Positions 25,001-32,842 of a stretch of DNA of 64,000 nt are shown here, piece after piece. Each line of letters starts with the position of its first letter. The stretch's first letter is position 1. The notes under the pieces were generated by a model. The model was not told where the DNA came from and ran no database searches. It worked only from the letters and a program-made list of their open reading frames with translations. Both the position numbers and the translations under genes were made by a program. Origin of the DNA: Macrocystis pyrifera (lineage: Eukaryota > Sar > Phaeophyceae > Laminariales > Laminariaceae); the NCBI GenBank assembly GCA_031763025.1, contig JASSKH010000006.1, forward strand, positions 12,955,979 to 13,019,978. Direction: 5' to 3'.

Positions 25001-26762
25001 CTATATTCCTTGTACCCAAGCCCTTCAGTGGGACCCTCGCCGCTGAGCACGACTCTAAAATTCTATGCTAGTTAGCGACCCATTCTACGATAGAAGTATA
25101 CGTAGTACCAGGCACTCAGCGCATCAATCGTTTGTGAGCGATTTTTTTTCGGACTGAGGGGGGGGGGGGGCTCCTTAAGCGCACTGGAAAGACTGATGAA
25201 CTGCCTTCCCAATAAGGTATGCCTTAATTGATGCATTACTAGAGCCACGAGAATGTTAACCGGGGTCCACCCTTCTTTCAATTCTGCACTTTTGAGGGAA
25301 CTACAAATAAAACGACTTCAATTCTGAGAAACTCGTCCCCTACGTAAAAGGGTTAAGCTTGATGTTTTTCAAATTTCGCTTTTGGGGTGTGGGGGAGGAT
25401 GCGAAGTACGGATAACTCCTGAACGGGGAGCCTCAGAAACGTTAAGGTGGTACCCTACCCTATTCCCCTACCGTACCACCCGTCTAACGTCCCCCAAGAA
25501 GCAAAGGTGCCAGGAGACAGCACTCCGCCCTGTGTCAGTCGGCAATTTTCCGTCGATTTGCCTTGACGGGAGGCGGTGAGCTACTAAGATTTAGTGTGAA
25601 ACACTCAGCCCTATATACACGCTTGACCGGAGCGGTGCACGTTGCTTTCCCTTGGCTGACGTGACCGTCTCCCGACATGTTTTTTCCCAAACCGTGAGCC
25701 CGGCGTTCTTACTATCTATAGGATGGGGTAGCGATCAGAACCCACGATCTACCCAAAAAATACAGATGCTCCTCTGTTCTTACGAACCATATTTGGTTCA
25801 GTTTACTACTGATATTTCTGATACTTTTTGGTATCATGTTACTATAGGCCGTTTTCCTTTGCGCGGTCCTGTACCGTCTGACAATGTTTAGCCTGAGCCT
25901 CAACGTAGATCACTCCGAAAACATTCTTCGAGCACGAAAAAAGAGAGCAAGTGAAAAAAAAAAAAAAAAAAACACTGTTGTTGATATTCGTGCGTCGTTC
26001 ATTCAATTGATATGTTTTCAAGTTTGCCATTCGAAAATGTGTTTGAACAATAGCGTGTGCCAGCTCCGACAAAATTACCCAGAAACAGAAAACGAAAACC
26101 ACCACCACCACGGACGCGCACGCGTATAGTATTAGTACGGCATCCCAAAAATCCTCCTTAGCTCCTCTAGCTGCGAAAAACAAATCGGTCAACACCATTT
26201 CCAGGTAATGTTGTCTCCTAAAGCGTGGGTGCAGTTCTGAAGGGCTTACACACCAAAACGTCCCTGCATCTCATTTAATATTGATATTATTCCACTTCCC
26301 ATCTGACACTGTGCAGCGTTGATTCTAATCATACCAATGACACCATCCACATATAAAAGGGTAACTAAAATCCAGTGCCTTAAGACATGGAAGGTGCTAT
26401 CGATCATACCTGAATACTTGAAATAAATATACCAAGAATGCGGTCCCCCTCATGAATGACTCTGCTGACTCCTAACCGGAGTTTCCCCAAATCAAATCTG
26501 AAAGGGTGGCATTTGCTTTTGCCTTTCGCGGGTCAATCTTTATTCCGTCCGTCCGCCCGTACGTACGTAAGTACGACAGCAGTAGCGACGGCCAGAAAAA
26601 CAAAGTTTTGTAAGGTGGCATTTCGGTAAAAGCGTACCTCTTCGATCGACCCAAGACCCCTTCGAGCATCTGCTGCTGCGCGTCAGTCTTGTACATAGCG
26701 TGTGGAAACCCTGGCGGCAGCGCCTGCCCGGGTTCCTTGTTCAGCTCCACCCAGTTTCCGCA
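15112..26762 (-). CDS. EF-hand-like protein of unknown function (ten exons)
   Basis: Ten minus-strand exons chain in phase: 26762-26638, 24732-24661, 24545-24401, 23223-23144, 22592-22445, 21266-21105, 17783-17593, 16383-16323, 15660-15636 and 15200-15112. Together they give about 365 residues, without the N terminus. No exon alone identifies a family. The exon at 17783-17593 carries a degenerate EF-hand (IFRVLDRAGTGVLTPKGLK), preceded by ALQTGKMGVVRLRDAL in the previous exon and followed by SFQEFVADVA in the last. This is the spacing of paired calcium-binding helices, but the loops lack several canonical acidic ligands, so calcium binding is doubtful. The middle is tryptophan/tyrosine-rich (SIDYSRVMNYDKRQGDSHWA). 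A further 5' exon may lie at 29982-29829. A ciliary or cytoskeletal role is possible, given such EF-hand proteins elsewhere, but that is inference. The exons of 61 and 25 bases are the weakest links. Confidence 0.72.
15306..15598 (+). repeat. Family C GATC-rich repeat
   Basis: Same order of blocks as the copy at 5428, from TCATCATCTAGATCTCTCAA through GTAGACAGATAG to TATCTGTCCGAGGTG. Confidence 0.7.
15636..15660 (-). CDS. EF-hand-like gene, candidate exon 9 (25 bases)
   Basis: A micro-exon reading QNDALPDG that bridges phase 0 to phase 1 and completes the loop before SFQEF in the last exon. The donor GTTAAC is weak. Confidence 0.3.
15776..15886. mobile_element. Family D-like MITE
   Basis: AATATTTCCGCCCGGAGGGG and TATATTTCCGTCAAGAGTGGG mark the ends. 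An internal inverted pair (ACTCCTCTGACCGGAAATAT) suggests a nested or doubled copy. Confidence 0.55.
15888..15958 (+). pseudogene. tRNA-Leu-like pseudogene or tRNA-derived SINE head
   Basis: Contains an A-box match TGGCTTAGTAGG and a perfect B-box match GGTTCAAGCC. Between them CTAAGATC resembles the anticodon loop of a leucine tRNA (possible anticodon AAG), and CGTGGGTTC resembles its T arm. Acceptor and T stems do not pair well, so it is probably not a functional tRNA. Confidence 0.4.
16323..16383 (-). CDS. EF-hand-like gene, candidate exon 8
   Basis: A 61-base interval between acceptor TTTTTTTATGCCAG and donor ATCAG/GTGAAT. In the phase required it reads YDHGEQGAWRTLLENWPLYQ. The splice signals are good but all three frames are open, so coding is tentative. 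Confidence 0.45.
17480..18190. repeat. Scattered copies of the GACGTTGAAGCT repeat
   Basis: Near 17500-17545 and 18080-18190 are segments with TTTCGGGGAATGTTTT and CCAACGTTGAAGCTC, plus inverted bits (GTGCTGCACATT). The same unit forms a tandem array at 34640-35140. Confidence 0.45.
17593..17783 (-). CDS. EF-hand-like gene, exon 7 (EF-hand loop)
   Basis: Donor ACCGG/GTACGT. The acceptor is probably CATGCAACAG. It encodes VIDFFAPAGGKSASVSDILG and then AATDIFRVLDRAGTGVLTPK. The DRAGTGVL core fits an EF-hand loop with Asp1, Gly6 and a hydrophobic residue at position 8. Confidence 0.8.
18396..18990 (+). repeat. Minisatellite with GTACGTAGCACGCCTCTTTACG units
   Basis: Six or seven diverged units of about 50-60 bases, each with CATACCTACCGTACG, a CCTCTTTACGTATGAAAGT core and CAACCCC. 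A (TA)n tract lies near 18710. The array is interrupted at 18811-18926 by a family A MITE and one further unit follows. Confidence 0.7.
18811..18926. mobile_element. Family A MITE inside a minisatellite
   Basis: CTATTACGGGGGACCATAGT on the left and ACTATGGTCCTCCGTAGTAG on the right. In this copy the inverted match continues outward for about a dozen bases (AATGATGATG against CATCATCGTT). Confidence 0.8.
19121..19230. mobile_element. Family A MITE
   Basis: GATTACGGGGGGCCATAGTA and TACTATGGTCCCCCGTAGTA are inverted ends around TTAGTAAAAATGGGG. Only about 200 bases separate it from the preceding copy. Confidence 0.8.
19815..19975. repeat. Family B palindromic repeat (double copy)
   Basis: GTTTTGGGGACAAAACTACT occurs twice in variant form, with GTTTGTCCCCAATTCGGGAC at the end. 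This suggests two overlapping copies of the ~95-base family B element. Confidence 0.65.
20514..20621. mobile_element. Family A MITE
   Basis: CTACTACGGAGGACCATAGT and ACTATGGTCTCCCGTAAT flank the AT-rich core ACTAACAATATTTAGTCC. Confidence 0.8.
20809..20919. mobile_element. Family A MITE
   Basis: Belongs to the GGGTCCATAGTTAACGGGAC subfamily. The right end is GTTAACTATGGACCCCCG. Only 190 bases separate it from the previous copy. Confidence 0.85.
21105..21266 (-). CDS. EF-hand-like gene, exon 6
   Basis: Acceptor TTGCTACCAG, donor GAGAAG/GTATCA; exactly 54 codons. It encodes ALQTGKMGVVRLRDALRQRG, resembling the loop and exit helix of a degenerate EF-hand, then an amphipathic MKGMAVKLDV segment. 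Confidence 0.8.
21360..21410 (+). repeat. G-rich purine tract
   Basis: A G-run with GGAGGGG interruptions, upstream of EF-hand-like exon 6 on the opposite strand, where it reads as C-rich. Similar one-sided runs recur through the window. Confidence 0.6.
21800..21990. repeat. Family E fragment fused to a family H element
   Basis: CAGACATTGCTCGCACCGAG to GCGCCGCATCTT matches the distal part of family E. A G-run then leads to CATATCATAGTAATCACGAC and ends ATTATACCCCCAATAG, as in family H. Confidence 0.55.
22014..22112 (+). repeat. G-run-linked repeat (copy 2 of 2)
   Basis: About 35 G, then ACTCATTTGTTGCTTGCC, CCATTGACC and CCCTTTCGAGACGGAG, nearly identical to 527-600. A partial family H end (22120-22170) and another G-run follow. 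Confidence 0.65.
22445..22592 (-). CDS. EF-hand-like gene, exon 5
   Basis: The acceptor has a long pyrimidine tract (CTCTCCCCTCAG); the donor is GCAAAG/GTGAAA. It encodes SVRPVRFRTDAVTSANMG and GKPKAVDRFVAK. Confidence 0.82.
22895..23005. mobile_element. Family A MITE
   Basis: CTATTACGGGGGGCCATAGT to ACTATGGACCCCCGTAATAG. It lies in the intron between EF-hand-like exons 4 and 5. Confidence 0.85.
23144..23223 (-). CDS. EF-hand-like gene, exon 4
   Basis: Acceptor CCTATATAG, donor CCTG/GTGAGA. It encodes GKEFSSSFKMAGG and DPAQLKEYRET. It supplies the phase shift needed between exons 3 and 5. Confidence 0.72.
23300..23570 (+). repeat. GGGTC pentanucleotide array with conserved flanks
   Basis: Dozens of GGGTC/GGGTT/GGATC units between 23317 and 23520. 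The left flank (CGAGTCATGACAC) and right flank (GAGGTTTTCACACTCTC, then CGCGAGGTTTGACTCGACC) resemble the flanks of the array at 52500-52710, so the array is part of a dispersed repeat. Confidence 0.75.
24401..24545 (-). CDS. EF-hand-like gene, exon 3
   Basis: Acceptor TTTGGGACAG, donor AAAAAG/GTAAGC (near consensus). It encodes PPPEDPSIDYSRVMNYDK, SHWASITSSEF and GDIINKK. Confidence 0.82.
24661..24732 (-). CDS. EF-hand-like gene, exon 2
   Basis: Acceptor GTATCTCAG, donor AAGAG/GTATCT. It encodes GMKGEVYVSSCLLDNLYQTK. An alternative open frame exists, but only this one joins both neighbours in phase. Confidence 0.72.
25722..25830. mobile_element. Family H MITE-like repeat (degenerate)
   Basis: GCGATCAGAACCCACGATC and CGAACCATATTTGGTTCAG form the characteristic pair of blocks. 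Confidence 0.55.
26638..26762 (-). CDS. EF-hand-like gene, exon 1 detected
   Basis: Acceptor AAAACACAG, donor AAGAG/GTACGC. It encodes CGNWVELNKEPGQALPPG and QQQMLEGVLGRSK. Its phase joins exactly to 24732-24661. Confidence 0.75.
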
Positions 26763-26900
26763 CTGTGTTTTTTTTTTTCGGACGGGTCGGCAACAACACA
26801 GCACAAAAATACCAAATTAACCCTTGCGAACCGCAGCCATGTTTTTGGGACGAAGTACTTCGAATTGGTGTAGGATACTTATTTTCAGTACAAAGTGCAA

Positions 26901-27004
26901 GGGTTGACCGTTTTAGTACAGCAGTCCCGTTTTGGGGATAAGCTACTCAGAATTTGAGTGGTTTGTCCCCGAAACGAGACTGCACTTCCTACACTAAAAG
27001 GGTT
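26901..27004. repeat. Family B palindromic repeat
   Basis: Arms with TTTTAGTACAGCAGTCCCG and CACTAAAAGGGTTCAAC surround CGTTTTGGGGATAAGC and GGTTTGTCCCCGAAACG. About 100 bases, palindromic, non-coding. Confidence 0.75.
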
Positions 27005-27117
27005 CAACACGTGTGATTGTGCGGCTGACACTCGAGGGCTACCGGAGGACGAAGAAATTTCGCGAATAACTTTCGGATGGAACCAATTTGGTGAGTTTCT
27101 TGTTGTCCGTTTCCTGT

Positions 27118-27315
27118 ATAAAAATGATCCCAACCCATGGAATCTTACTGAGAGTTTATCCAAACCAAGAATATTTAGGTTTGAGATGGCATTTCGGCCA
27201 CCATTCGCTGATTATTCTCAGTTAGAGGTGGCATTTCGGCCACCTTTCGCAACTTATTCTCGGGTTGGGTTGACCCTCAGGAAGGTTCCGTGGGTTGGGG
27301 TCATCATTGATTGTC
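27118..27315. mobile_element. MITE with ATGATCCCAACCCATGGAA ends
   Basis: ATGATCCCAACCCATGGAAT on the left is inverted as TTCCGTGGGTTGGGGTCAT on the right. Inside, GGCATTTCGGCCACC appears twice in direct orientation. The 182-codon frame across it is not supported as a gene. Confidence 0.65.
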
Positions 27316-27821
27316 ATATAGAAAACAGACCACAAGGAACCCAACCAAACAAAAATTGGGTCCATCGAAATTCTTCGCAAACACGTACGAGGCACTGTAT
27401 GCATGTGGCTTTGAGCAAACTTCCTTTGCAAAAAATCGCCCTGCGAGTATGTGTGTCGATGCCTGGTATAAAGTCCTATAGCGTATATGTACCCGCGCAG
27501 TCTTGAGCCAACTACTACGCTGTCTATCGTACTATTCTCAGACCTTATCTGGCACGTTACGCCCTCTACGCTAACGCTGGTGTCGTTTTGGTTGATATTA
27601 TTAGGCAGTTGTACGCCAGGCCACATTATCATAGGGAGAGGAATGCGTTCCGCCCCGCCCTAGCTTCGGCACGAGCACTCCGAGCAGACATAGATTTTCT
27701 CTGGCTCTTTGTGCCTCTTCTTCTCGTTTTTTTTTTTTTTTCACGTTCCGTGGCACGCGACAAATGTACGAACATAGCTGAGTACAAACATATCTGAGAG
27801 AGCTTTAAAATATACGCATTA

Positions 27822-28079
27822 TTAAATACCAAGCAAACCGTCCCGGGAGGGCGCCTCTCCACGCCCCCCGCTAGCCGAGTCGAGTGTTGGCGGCAATTCG
27901 TTCGCCGGGGTCATCGAGGGCTGATGAGTGGGACGGCCGTGGCTCGGGCGTGCATCCGCAGTCGACCGGGTGGCGCGCGGTGGAAGCCGGCCTTCCGCGA
28001 GGCAAACTAAAACAGGCACAGCTGTGAAGATCCAAGTGACGAACACTACAACTGCAGTACAACGACTACCGAGCAGCAT
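27822..28079 (-). CDS. Possible signal-peptide-bearing small ORF
   Basis: The frame begins MLLGSRCTAVVVFVTWIFTA and continues PVLVCLA, a strong hydrophobic N-terminal segment, then becomes Pro/Arg/Ser-rich for about 55 residues. No family is recognised and no splice partner is clear. It could be a small secreted-protein exon or a chance frame. Confidence 0.25.
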   Translation of the reverse strand: MLLGSRCTAVVVFVTWIFTAVPVLVCLAEGRLPPRATRSTADARPSHGRPTHQPSMTPANELPPTLDSASGGRGEAPSRDGLLGI

Positions 28080-28458
28080 AGTATAGTAAGGATGAGGATA
28101 CTGTACTGTAGCAACCTGTATATGATCGTGTGGAGGGTGACACCAATCGCTACGAGTACGTACGAATACGGGAGTATCATCGACCCTCGCTTTAATGATG
28201 AACAGTTTTCGAGTGACTGTGTCTGTGTCTGTCAGAATTTCCCGCTAGCTGCGCCAACTGTTGTAAGTCCGTCCCGGTATACTGCTTGCTCCTGCCGTAC
28301 GAGTATTCGTAGGAGTTACTTGCACTACGGTACGCTGTACCTGGTACAAAATAGCGCTGTTACACGTATTCTCAGGCGTGAAAATAATTTACCACGCTGC
28401 AGTATACATACCTGGTATGTGCAATTGCCGGCTACGCGCCTCTAACATGAAGTGATCA

Positions 28459-28576
28459 CTACTACGAGGGACCATAGAAAATATATAGAGGACCTACGGT
28501 ACACTCAAAAACCTGTACATTCCCCTGTATTTACTAAAAATATTTGGTCCTATTTACTATAGGTCCCCCGTAATAT
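28459..28576. mobile_element. Family A MITE
   Basis: ACTACGAGGGACCATAG and CTATAGGTCCCCCGTAATA flank the core TTACTAAAAATATTTGGTCC. The left arm has a small duplication (ATATATAGAG). Confidence 0.75.
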
Positions 28577-28596
28577 TGTAGTAGTGCAACCATTGC

Positions 28597-29165
28597 GCAC
28601 CTCGGGCAGATCATGTACAGATCATACAGATCATTCCCACCTGATGATCGAAATCTTTCAAGGCAGATCTATTCCCGATCATGTATGATCTACAGCAGTA
28701 GCTCATGTTGCCGGGTGGGACCCGCATAGTCGACATGTTCTATAGCACACGTTTCCTGGGTTGGATCTATCTGCACTATGCAGACAGATCATTCACAATC
28801 TCTCACAACGGCAGGTGGGGAACTAGATGATCTACTGTAGATCATGATCTATCTGATCTATCTGTAGATGGTCTATCTGTCCGAGGTGCGAACTATTGCA
28901 CACATCGGGCAGACAGATAAATCGGTCCCTGCTTCATCGTCTAGATCTTTCAGAGCAGATAGACTCCTGGTTTGTATGATCTGCTCGTACGTAGCTCATT
29001 TTGCTAGGTGGGAGTCCGTACAATCTGCAAGGTCTCGAACTGTAGGACATGTCGCCTGCACCAAAAAATATTCAGGTCCTGCACGAAAAAAACTTACAAC
29101 GGCAGGTTAGGATCTACTGAAGTTGTAGATGAGCGATATCGTAGACAGATCGTGTCCGACAGGTT
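28597..29165 (+). repeat. Family C GATC-rich repeat, tandem pair
   Basis: Two copies in the same orientation, about 28597-28889 and 28890-29165. Both run from CGGGCAGA through CTAGATCTTTCA and TAGCTCAT to a GATC-rich tail. The first ends TCTGTCCGAGGTGCGAACTA, which also opens the second. Confidence 0.7.
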
Positions 29166-29307
29166 AACTACTGTCGTGGTCGCCGCTCAGCTGTCGCGAT
29201 ATATGCCAAATATATAATCAACTACTGATGTACGCTCTACTATTAATACTGTACGTGCCACCAGATACTGATGTACCGCCGTACCTACGAACTGTTGCAA
29301 CGTTGCA

Positions 29308-29400
29308 ATACTCGACCGTTTTAGTAATACAGTCCCGATTTGGGGACAAACTACTTAGAATTTGAGTGGTTTGTCCCTAAAACGGGACGACAGTCCTAAA
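29308..29400. repeat. Family B palindromic repeat
   Basis: CCCGATTTGGGGACAAACTA and GTGGTTTGTCCCTAAAACGG with TTTTAGTAATACAGT and CAGTCCTAAAAC at the ends. Confidence 0.75.
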
Positions 29401-29404
29401 ACAT

Positions 29405-29600
29405 GTAAAAAGCGTACCAGGTACTACGAACCCCCTTCGGACGAAATTCCAAGCCGATCTTCTCGACAGCGGGGAGAGAGCACAAAACTCCGAGCGATGT
29501 AGTGCTGGCACCTTGTGTATCTACAGAACGATATCGACGAGATCTTCCCAGAGTCGCCACTTTCACCCGCGTTTGGAGAGAATCGGCTCGGAAACTCATC
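29405..29600 (+). repeat. Family F dispersed repeat
   Basis: Contains TTCTCGACAGCGGGGAGAG, then CTCCGAGCGATG, then CGACGAGATCTTCCCAGAG. Similar ordered blocks are at 33340-33430, 59085-59230 and 61695-61725. Confidence 0.5.
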
Positions 29601-29828
29601 ATCCCAGGGAAGTTGTGTCATCTTCCGTGTTACCAAGTATACTGCCCAGGTATACTGCTGTACCATGTACCTGGTATATGGTGTATGGTACCAAGTACAC
29701 AATTACCTGGTATGACCGTAGGACCGTTTGTCCATTGTTATGAGTACAAACCGGTTCTTACATTGACGGACAGAGTGGTACTCAAATATTTTCTGCACAT
29801 AATCATGATTTTGAGCGACGGCGTGAAC

Positions 29829-29982
29829 AATTCTCAATAAATCTCTCGCCTTGGTGTTGGGGCCATACTTCTTTTTCCCGCCCCTCAGGGAGTTCGATCC
29901 TCCGAGTTGCGACGTCATCCGCAAAGCAGCTGCCGCCCCACTTCCGTTCCTCCTGGTTCCTAGTGTTCTCGGCTTGCACGCT
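29829..29982 (-). CDS. Possible 5' exon of the EF-hand-like gene
   Basis: After acceptor TGTAGTCAG the frame reads RTLGTRRNGSGAAAALRMTS and later GGKKKYGPNTKARDLLRI, a composition typical of coding sequence. It could end in phase 0 at ATT/GTTCAC, matching exon 1, but that donor is poor. It may belong to another gene. Confidence 0.35.
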
Positions 29983-31610
29983 CTGACTACTGCTACTGTA
30001 GTTAGTATGTACGCGTATCACGCTCGCTATTAATAATAGTAGCCTTGTCGGAAATATGCGGCGAAACAAGCCTCGCATGAAGCATGAAACCGTCGAAAAA
30101 ACAGATTCCGCGCCCGAATAGCCAGTGGTCATAAAATTCCGACCAACCGGCTATTAATACCAGGTATGCCGTGCGTACGTACGTGTACATCGATATCTAA
30201 AATCTAGAGCCGGTGCTCCAGGGATTGTCTATTGTACTGTCTGTACGGAGCTCAGGGTGGGGAAGGCCTGGCTTGATACCCAACTGCCGAGAAACTGGCG
30301 TGCGTCTACCCGTGGTCGGCTCGTCTGGCTGGCACCGCTACACGACGGCAAAGGTGGGTAAAGTGACCAGCAGTGTACGCTGTCGTCGGATCCAATGTAC
30401 AGTAAGATTTGAAGCATGAAGCACAAGGAAGAAGTGACCGGTGTTTACATGATGCCGTCGGATCTACGAGCACAGTGGTAAACTTTGAACCACGAGCGAT
30501 GCAGGAAAGAGGTTTACGCATCCGTTCGGTGGCACTTGATGCTTTGGGATACCAGGTATATGTAAAGGCTTCTTTCTGCCCACAGATGGTCCGCACGTCG
30601 CATCCTAACGTCAGAAGAGCACCCTCTTGGTCAGATTCGATGTTCGTAAATACGTTGTTGATGGATTCACAAGCAAATTCGGTTCTATTTATCTCTATCT
30701 TTGGTCGGAACAAGCTTGATCATACATGGCATGCCGTATGCCGTGCCTGGTATCACTCTGTCCGGGAATCCAAAAGATCGCGCGGGCCTGCTACTAGTAG
30801 GAAATAAAAACAATATCCAAACGCCACACATATTCCTGGACATCAGACAGTGGTATACGAGCAGTACTGCTGTATGCTTCGCAGTTAATATCATCTATGA
30901 GTCATATGTACGATCGGATGTCCAAATAAACTGCAGACAGCATACAATACAACAGCAGGTGCGCACGAGATGGGCGTACACACTTGGACAGATCGCGGGC
31001 GCACGTCGTGACACAACGAGCGGCTTACCATGTTCTGACCTGTAGTGAGCGAAGATAATCAAGATGTCAGGAGACAACGTCAAGCAAGAGGGAAAACGTG
31101 CGCTGTCAAGGGTTTTAGGGTCCAGCGTTCCACACAAAAACCTGGATGTAATACAAGTAATAGTACCTGTACCTATTTATATTTGATTTGTGTGGATCGA
31201 GGCAAATTTCTTTCTTTGGGTGTTGAAGACAGCCACCGAAACCTTGGTCAGGGTGGCGTCATCCGCCGTCTGCGAATGAGCGCAGGTAGTATGGGTGGCA
31301 TCATATGTCGTGCCCGTGCCGTACGACTCCCTGTTTCCAACCATTTAACTTGGACACCCAGCGGTCTATGATACGCAATGGCCGGTGCTGCAATCGTCAC
31401 TCCTTGATTGTCGATTTTTCTTTTCTCTCCGAAGGCCCCAAGAAGGCTTATAACACCGATTCGCGGGTCTGTCAAGGGGGAAAGAAGTTGGTGTTTTTTT
31501 ACACAGCTGGTACTTTCTAGCCAGACCTACTCGTTCCCCATATCACTTTTCCTTTTTTTAGGACTGCAGTCCCGTTTTGGGGACGAACTATTTAGAAATT
31601 GAGTGGTTTG

Positions 31611-31950
31611 ATGTTAAGTGTCAGGCAGAATGGAATCTCCTGCCAAGGTACGATGAGGGGACGCTTGCTACAAATCAAAATGCCTCATCAGGGGAGAGGG
31701 GACACCATATAAGAATAGCCCATCCTGAAGGGCCGTATATGCAGATTCATAGAAAACTTGAGACACAGACCCAACCTACCCGGAGAATTCGGAGAATGGA
31801 TCGAAGATGAGGCGCTTCATAACCCACTAGAGGATAACATGACAACTTTTCGTAACGGGACTGAAGTTCAAAAGGAGTTAAGGGGGTATTTTACGACTGC
31901 ACTGTACGATGCAGAAGGATACATGGATTCTGATAGTTCCGAGTATTTAC
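31611..31950 (+). pseudogene. Frameshifted ORF fragment, possibly transposase-derived
   Basis: One frame reads KCQAEWNLLPRYDEGTLA and HIRIAHPEGPYMQIHRKLE. The next frame continues GEFGEWIEDEALHNPLEDN and NGTEVQKELRGYFTTALYD, so a single frameshift near 31770 would join them. The KELRGYF stretch loosely recalls the C terminus of Harbinger-type transposases. That similarity is weak, and the family is not established. Confidence 0.35.
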
Positions 31951-32055
31951 GGGAGAGCAGAGTAAATAGGACCTACGGTACACACAAACACCTGTACATT
32001 TCCCCATTTTTACTAACAATATTTGGTCCTATTTACGATGCCCCCCCCGTAATAG
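31947..32055. mobile_element. Family A MITE (degraded)
   Basis: ATTTACGGGAGAGCAGAGTA on the left, CCCCCCCCGTAATAG on the right, and the core TTACTAACAATATTTGGTCC. It forms the right part of the insertion that splits the family B repeat. Confidence 0.7.
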
Positions 32056-32125
32056 CTTGTCCCCAAAACGAGCACGTTTAGGACTGCGCTCCCTTCTTTG
32101 GGGATATTTTACATTAATTGATCAG

Positions 32126-32212
32126 TTGGCGTCAAGCATAGTTGGAGGGACGGACGGATCGTCCCTGGAGCGGAAGGGCGCCTGCAAAGAACGCCTCTTC
32201 CAGATCATCTCG
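32126..32212 (+). CDS. Possible exon upstream of the dynein light chain gene
   Basis: A 29-codon open interval between acceptor AATTGATCAG and donor ATCTCG/GTGACC, reading GGTDGSSLERKGACKERLFQ. Phase 0 at both ends. It could be a 5' exon of the LC8 gene, but no conserved feature ties it there. Confidence 0.25.
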
Positions 32213-32700
32213 GTGACCACACAGGTCGCGATTGCACGCAGAGTACACAGTTATAAACTGGCCCTGAGGGACCACCAGGCCGCTGTTACTAGGGGAAGGG
32301 ATGGAAGAAGCCGGAGGAATGCGGCCAATGACGTGGGGATGGAACGTCGATGAGGAATAGAATATACTATACTGGTAGCTAAAATGAAATGTTGTGGGGA
32401 ATGGGACTTTGGAAACGACAGGCAGAGAAGTGTATGAGGAATACTACTGATTTAAGGAAGGATATTTGGTTTATATAGGAACGGCATCTACGCTATTTTG
32501 TCAGCAGGCAAGCATAATAATAATAGTAATTTTAGTGTGGGATAACTTTTGCGACACGAAAAAGTCAAGTCCTCCGCTTGCTCTGATCCTCTGCAGGAGA
32601 GGGAAAAAAAATAGGCGCACACTCGCGTGCACTCGTGCATAGGAATCAAAAGAGCAAGAACAAGAACGCGCGGGGTGGGAGATCGGCGGCATCTATCAGC

Positions 32701-32842
32701 ATGGGGGAAATGGTGCCCGAGTGGGCGCAAATGTGGGGGGCCAAGGTGAAGATGCCCACGGATATGCGCGACGACATGCTGCGAGACGCGATAGAAACGT
32801 CCAGGGACGCTTTGGATCATTGCGGCGACTTCGAGGCTGAAG
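32701..32842 (+). CDS. Dynein light chain gene, exon 1
   Basis: ATG at 32701; donor GAAG/GTGTGT. It encodes the N-terminal extension and helices (KMPTDMRDDMLRDAIETSRD). The frame is open upstream, so an additional exon may precede it. Confidence 0.88.

Larger units (their letters stand above)
31561..32090. repeat. Family B repeat split by a 445-base insertion
   Basis: The left arm and centre (GCAGTCCCGTTTTGGGGAC to GAGTGGTTTG) end at about 31610. The right arm (CTTGTCCCCAAAACGAGC, then TTTAGGACTGCG) resumes at 32056. Between them lie an ORF fragment and a family A MITE. Confidence 0.65.

Noticed and set aside
26958..27506. 182-codon plus-strand ORF
   Set aside because: It crosses a family B palindrome and an inverted-repeat MITE with an internal duplication, so the open frame is incidental.
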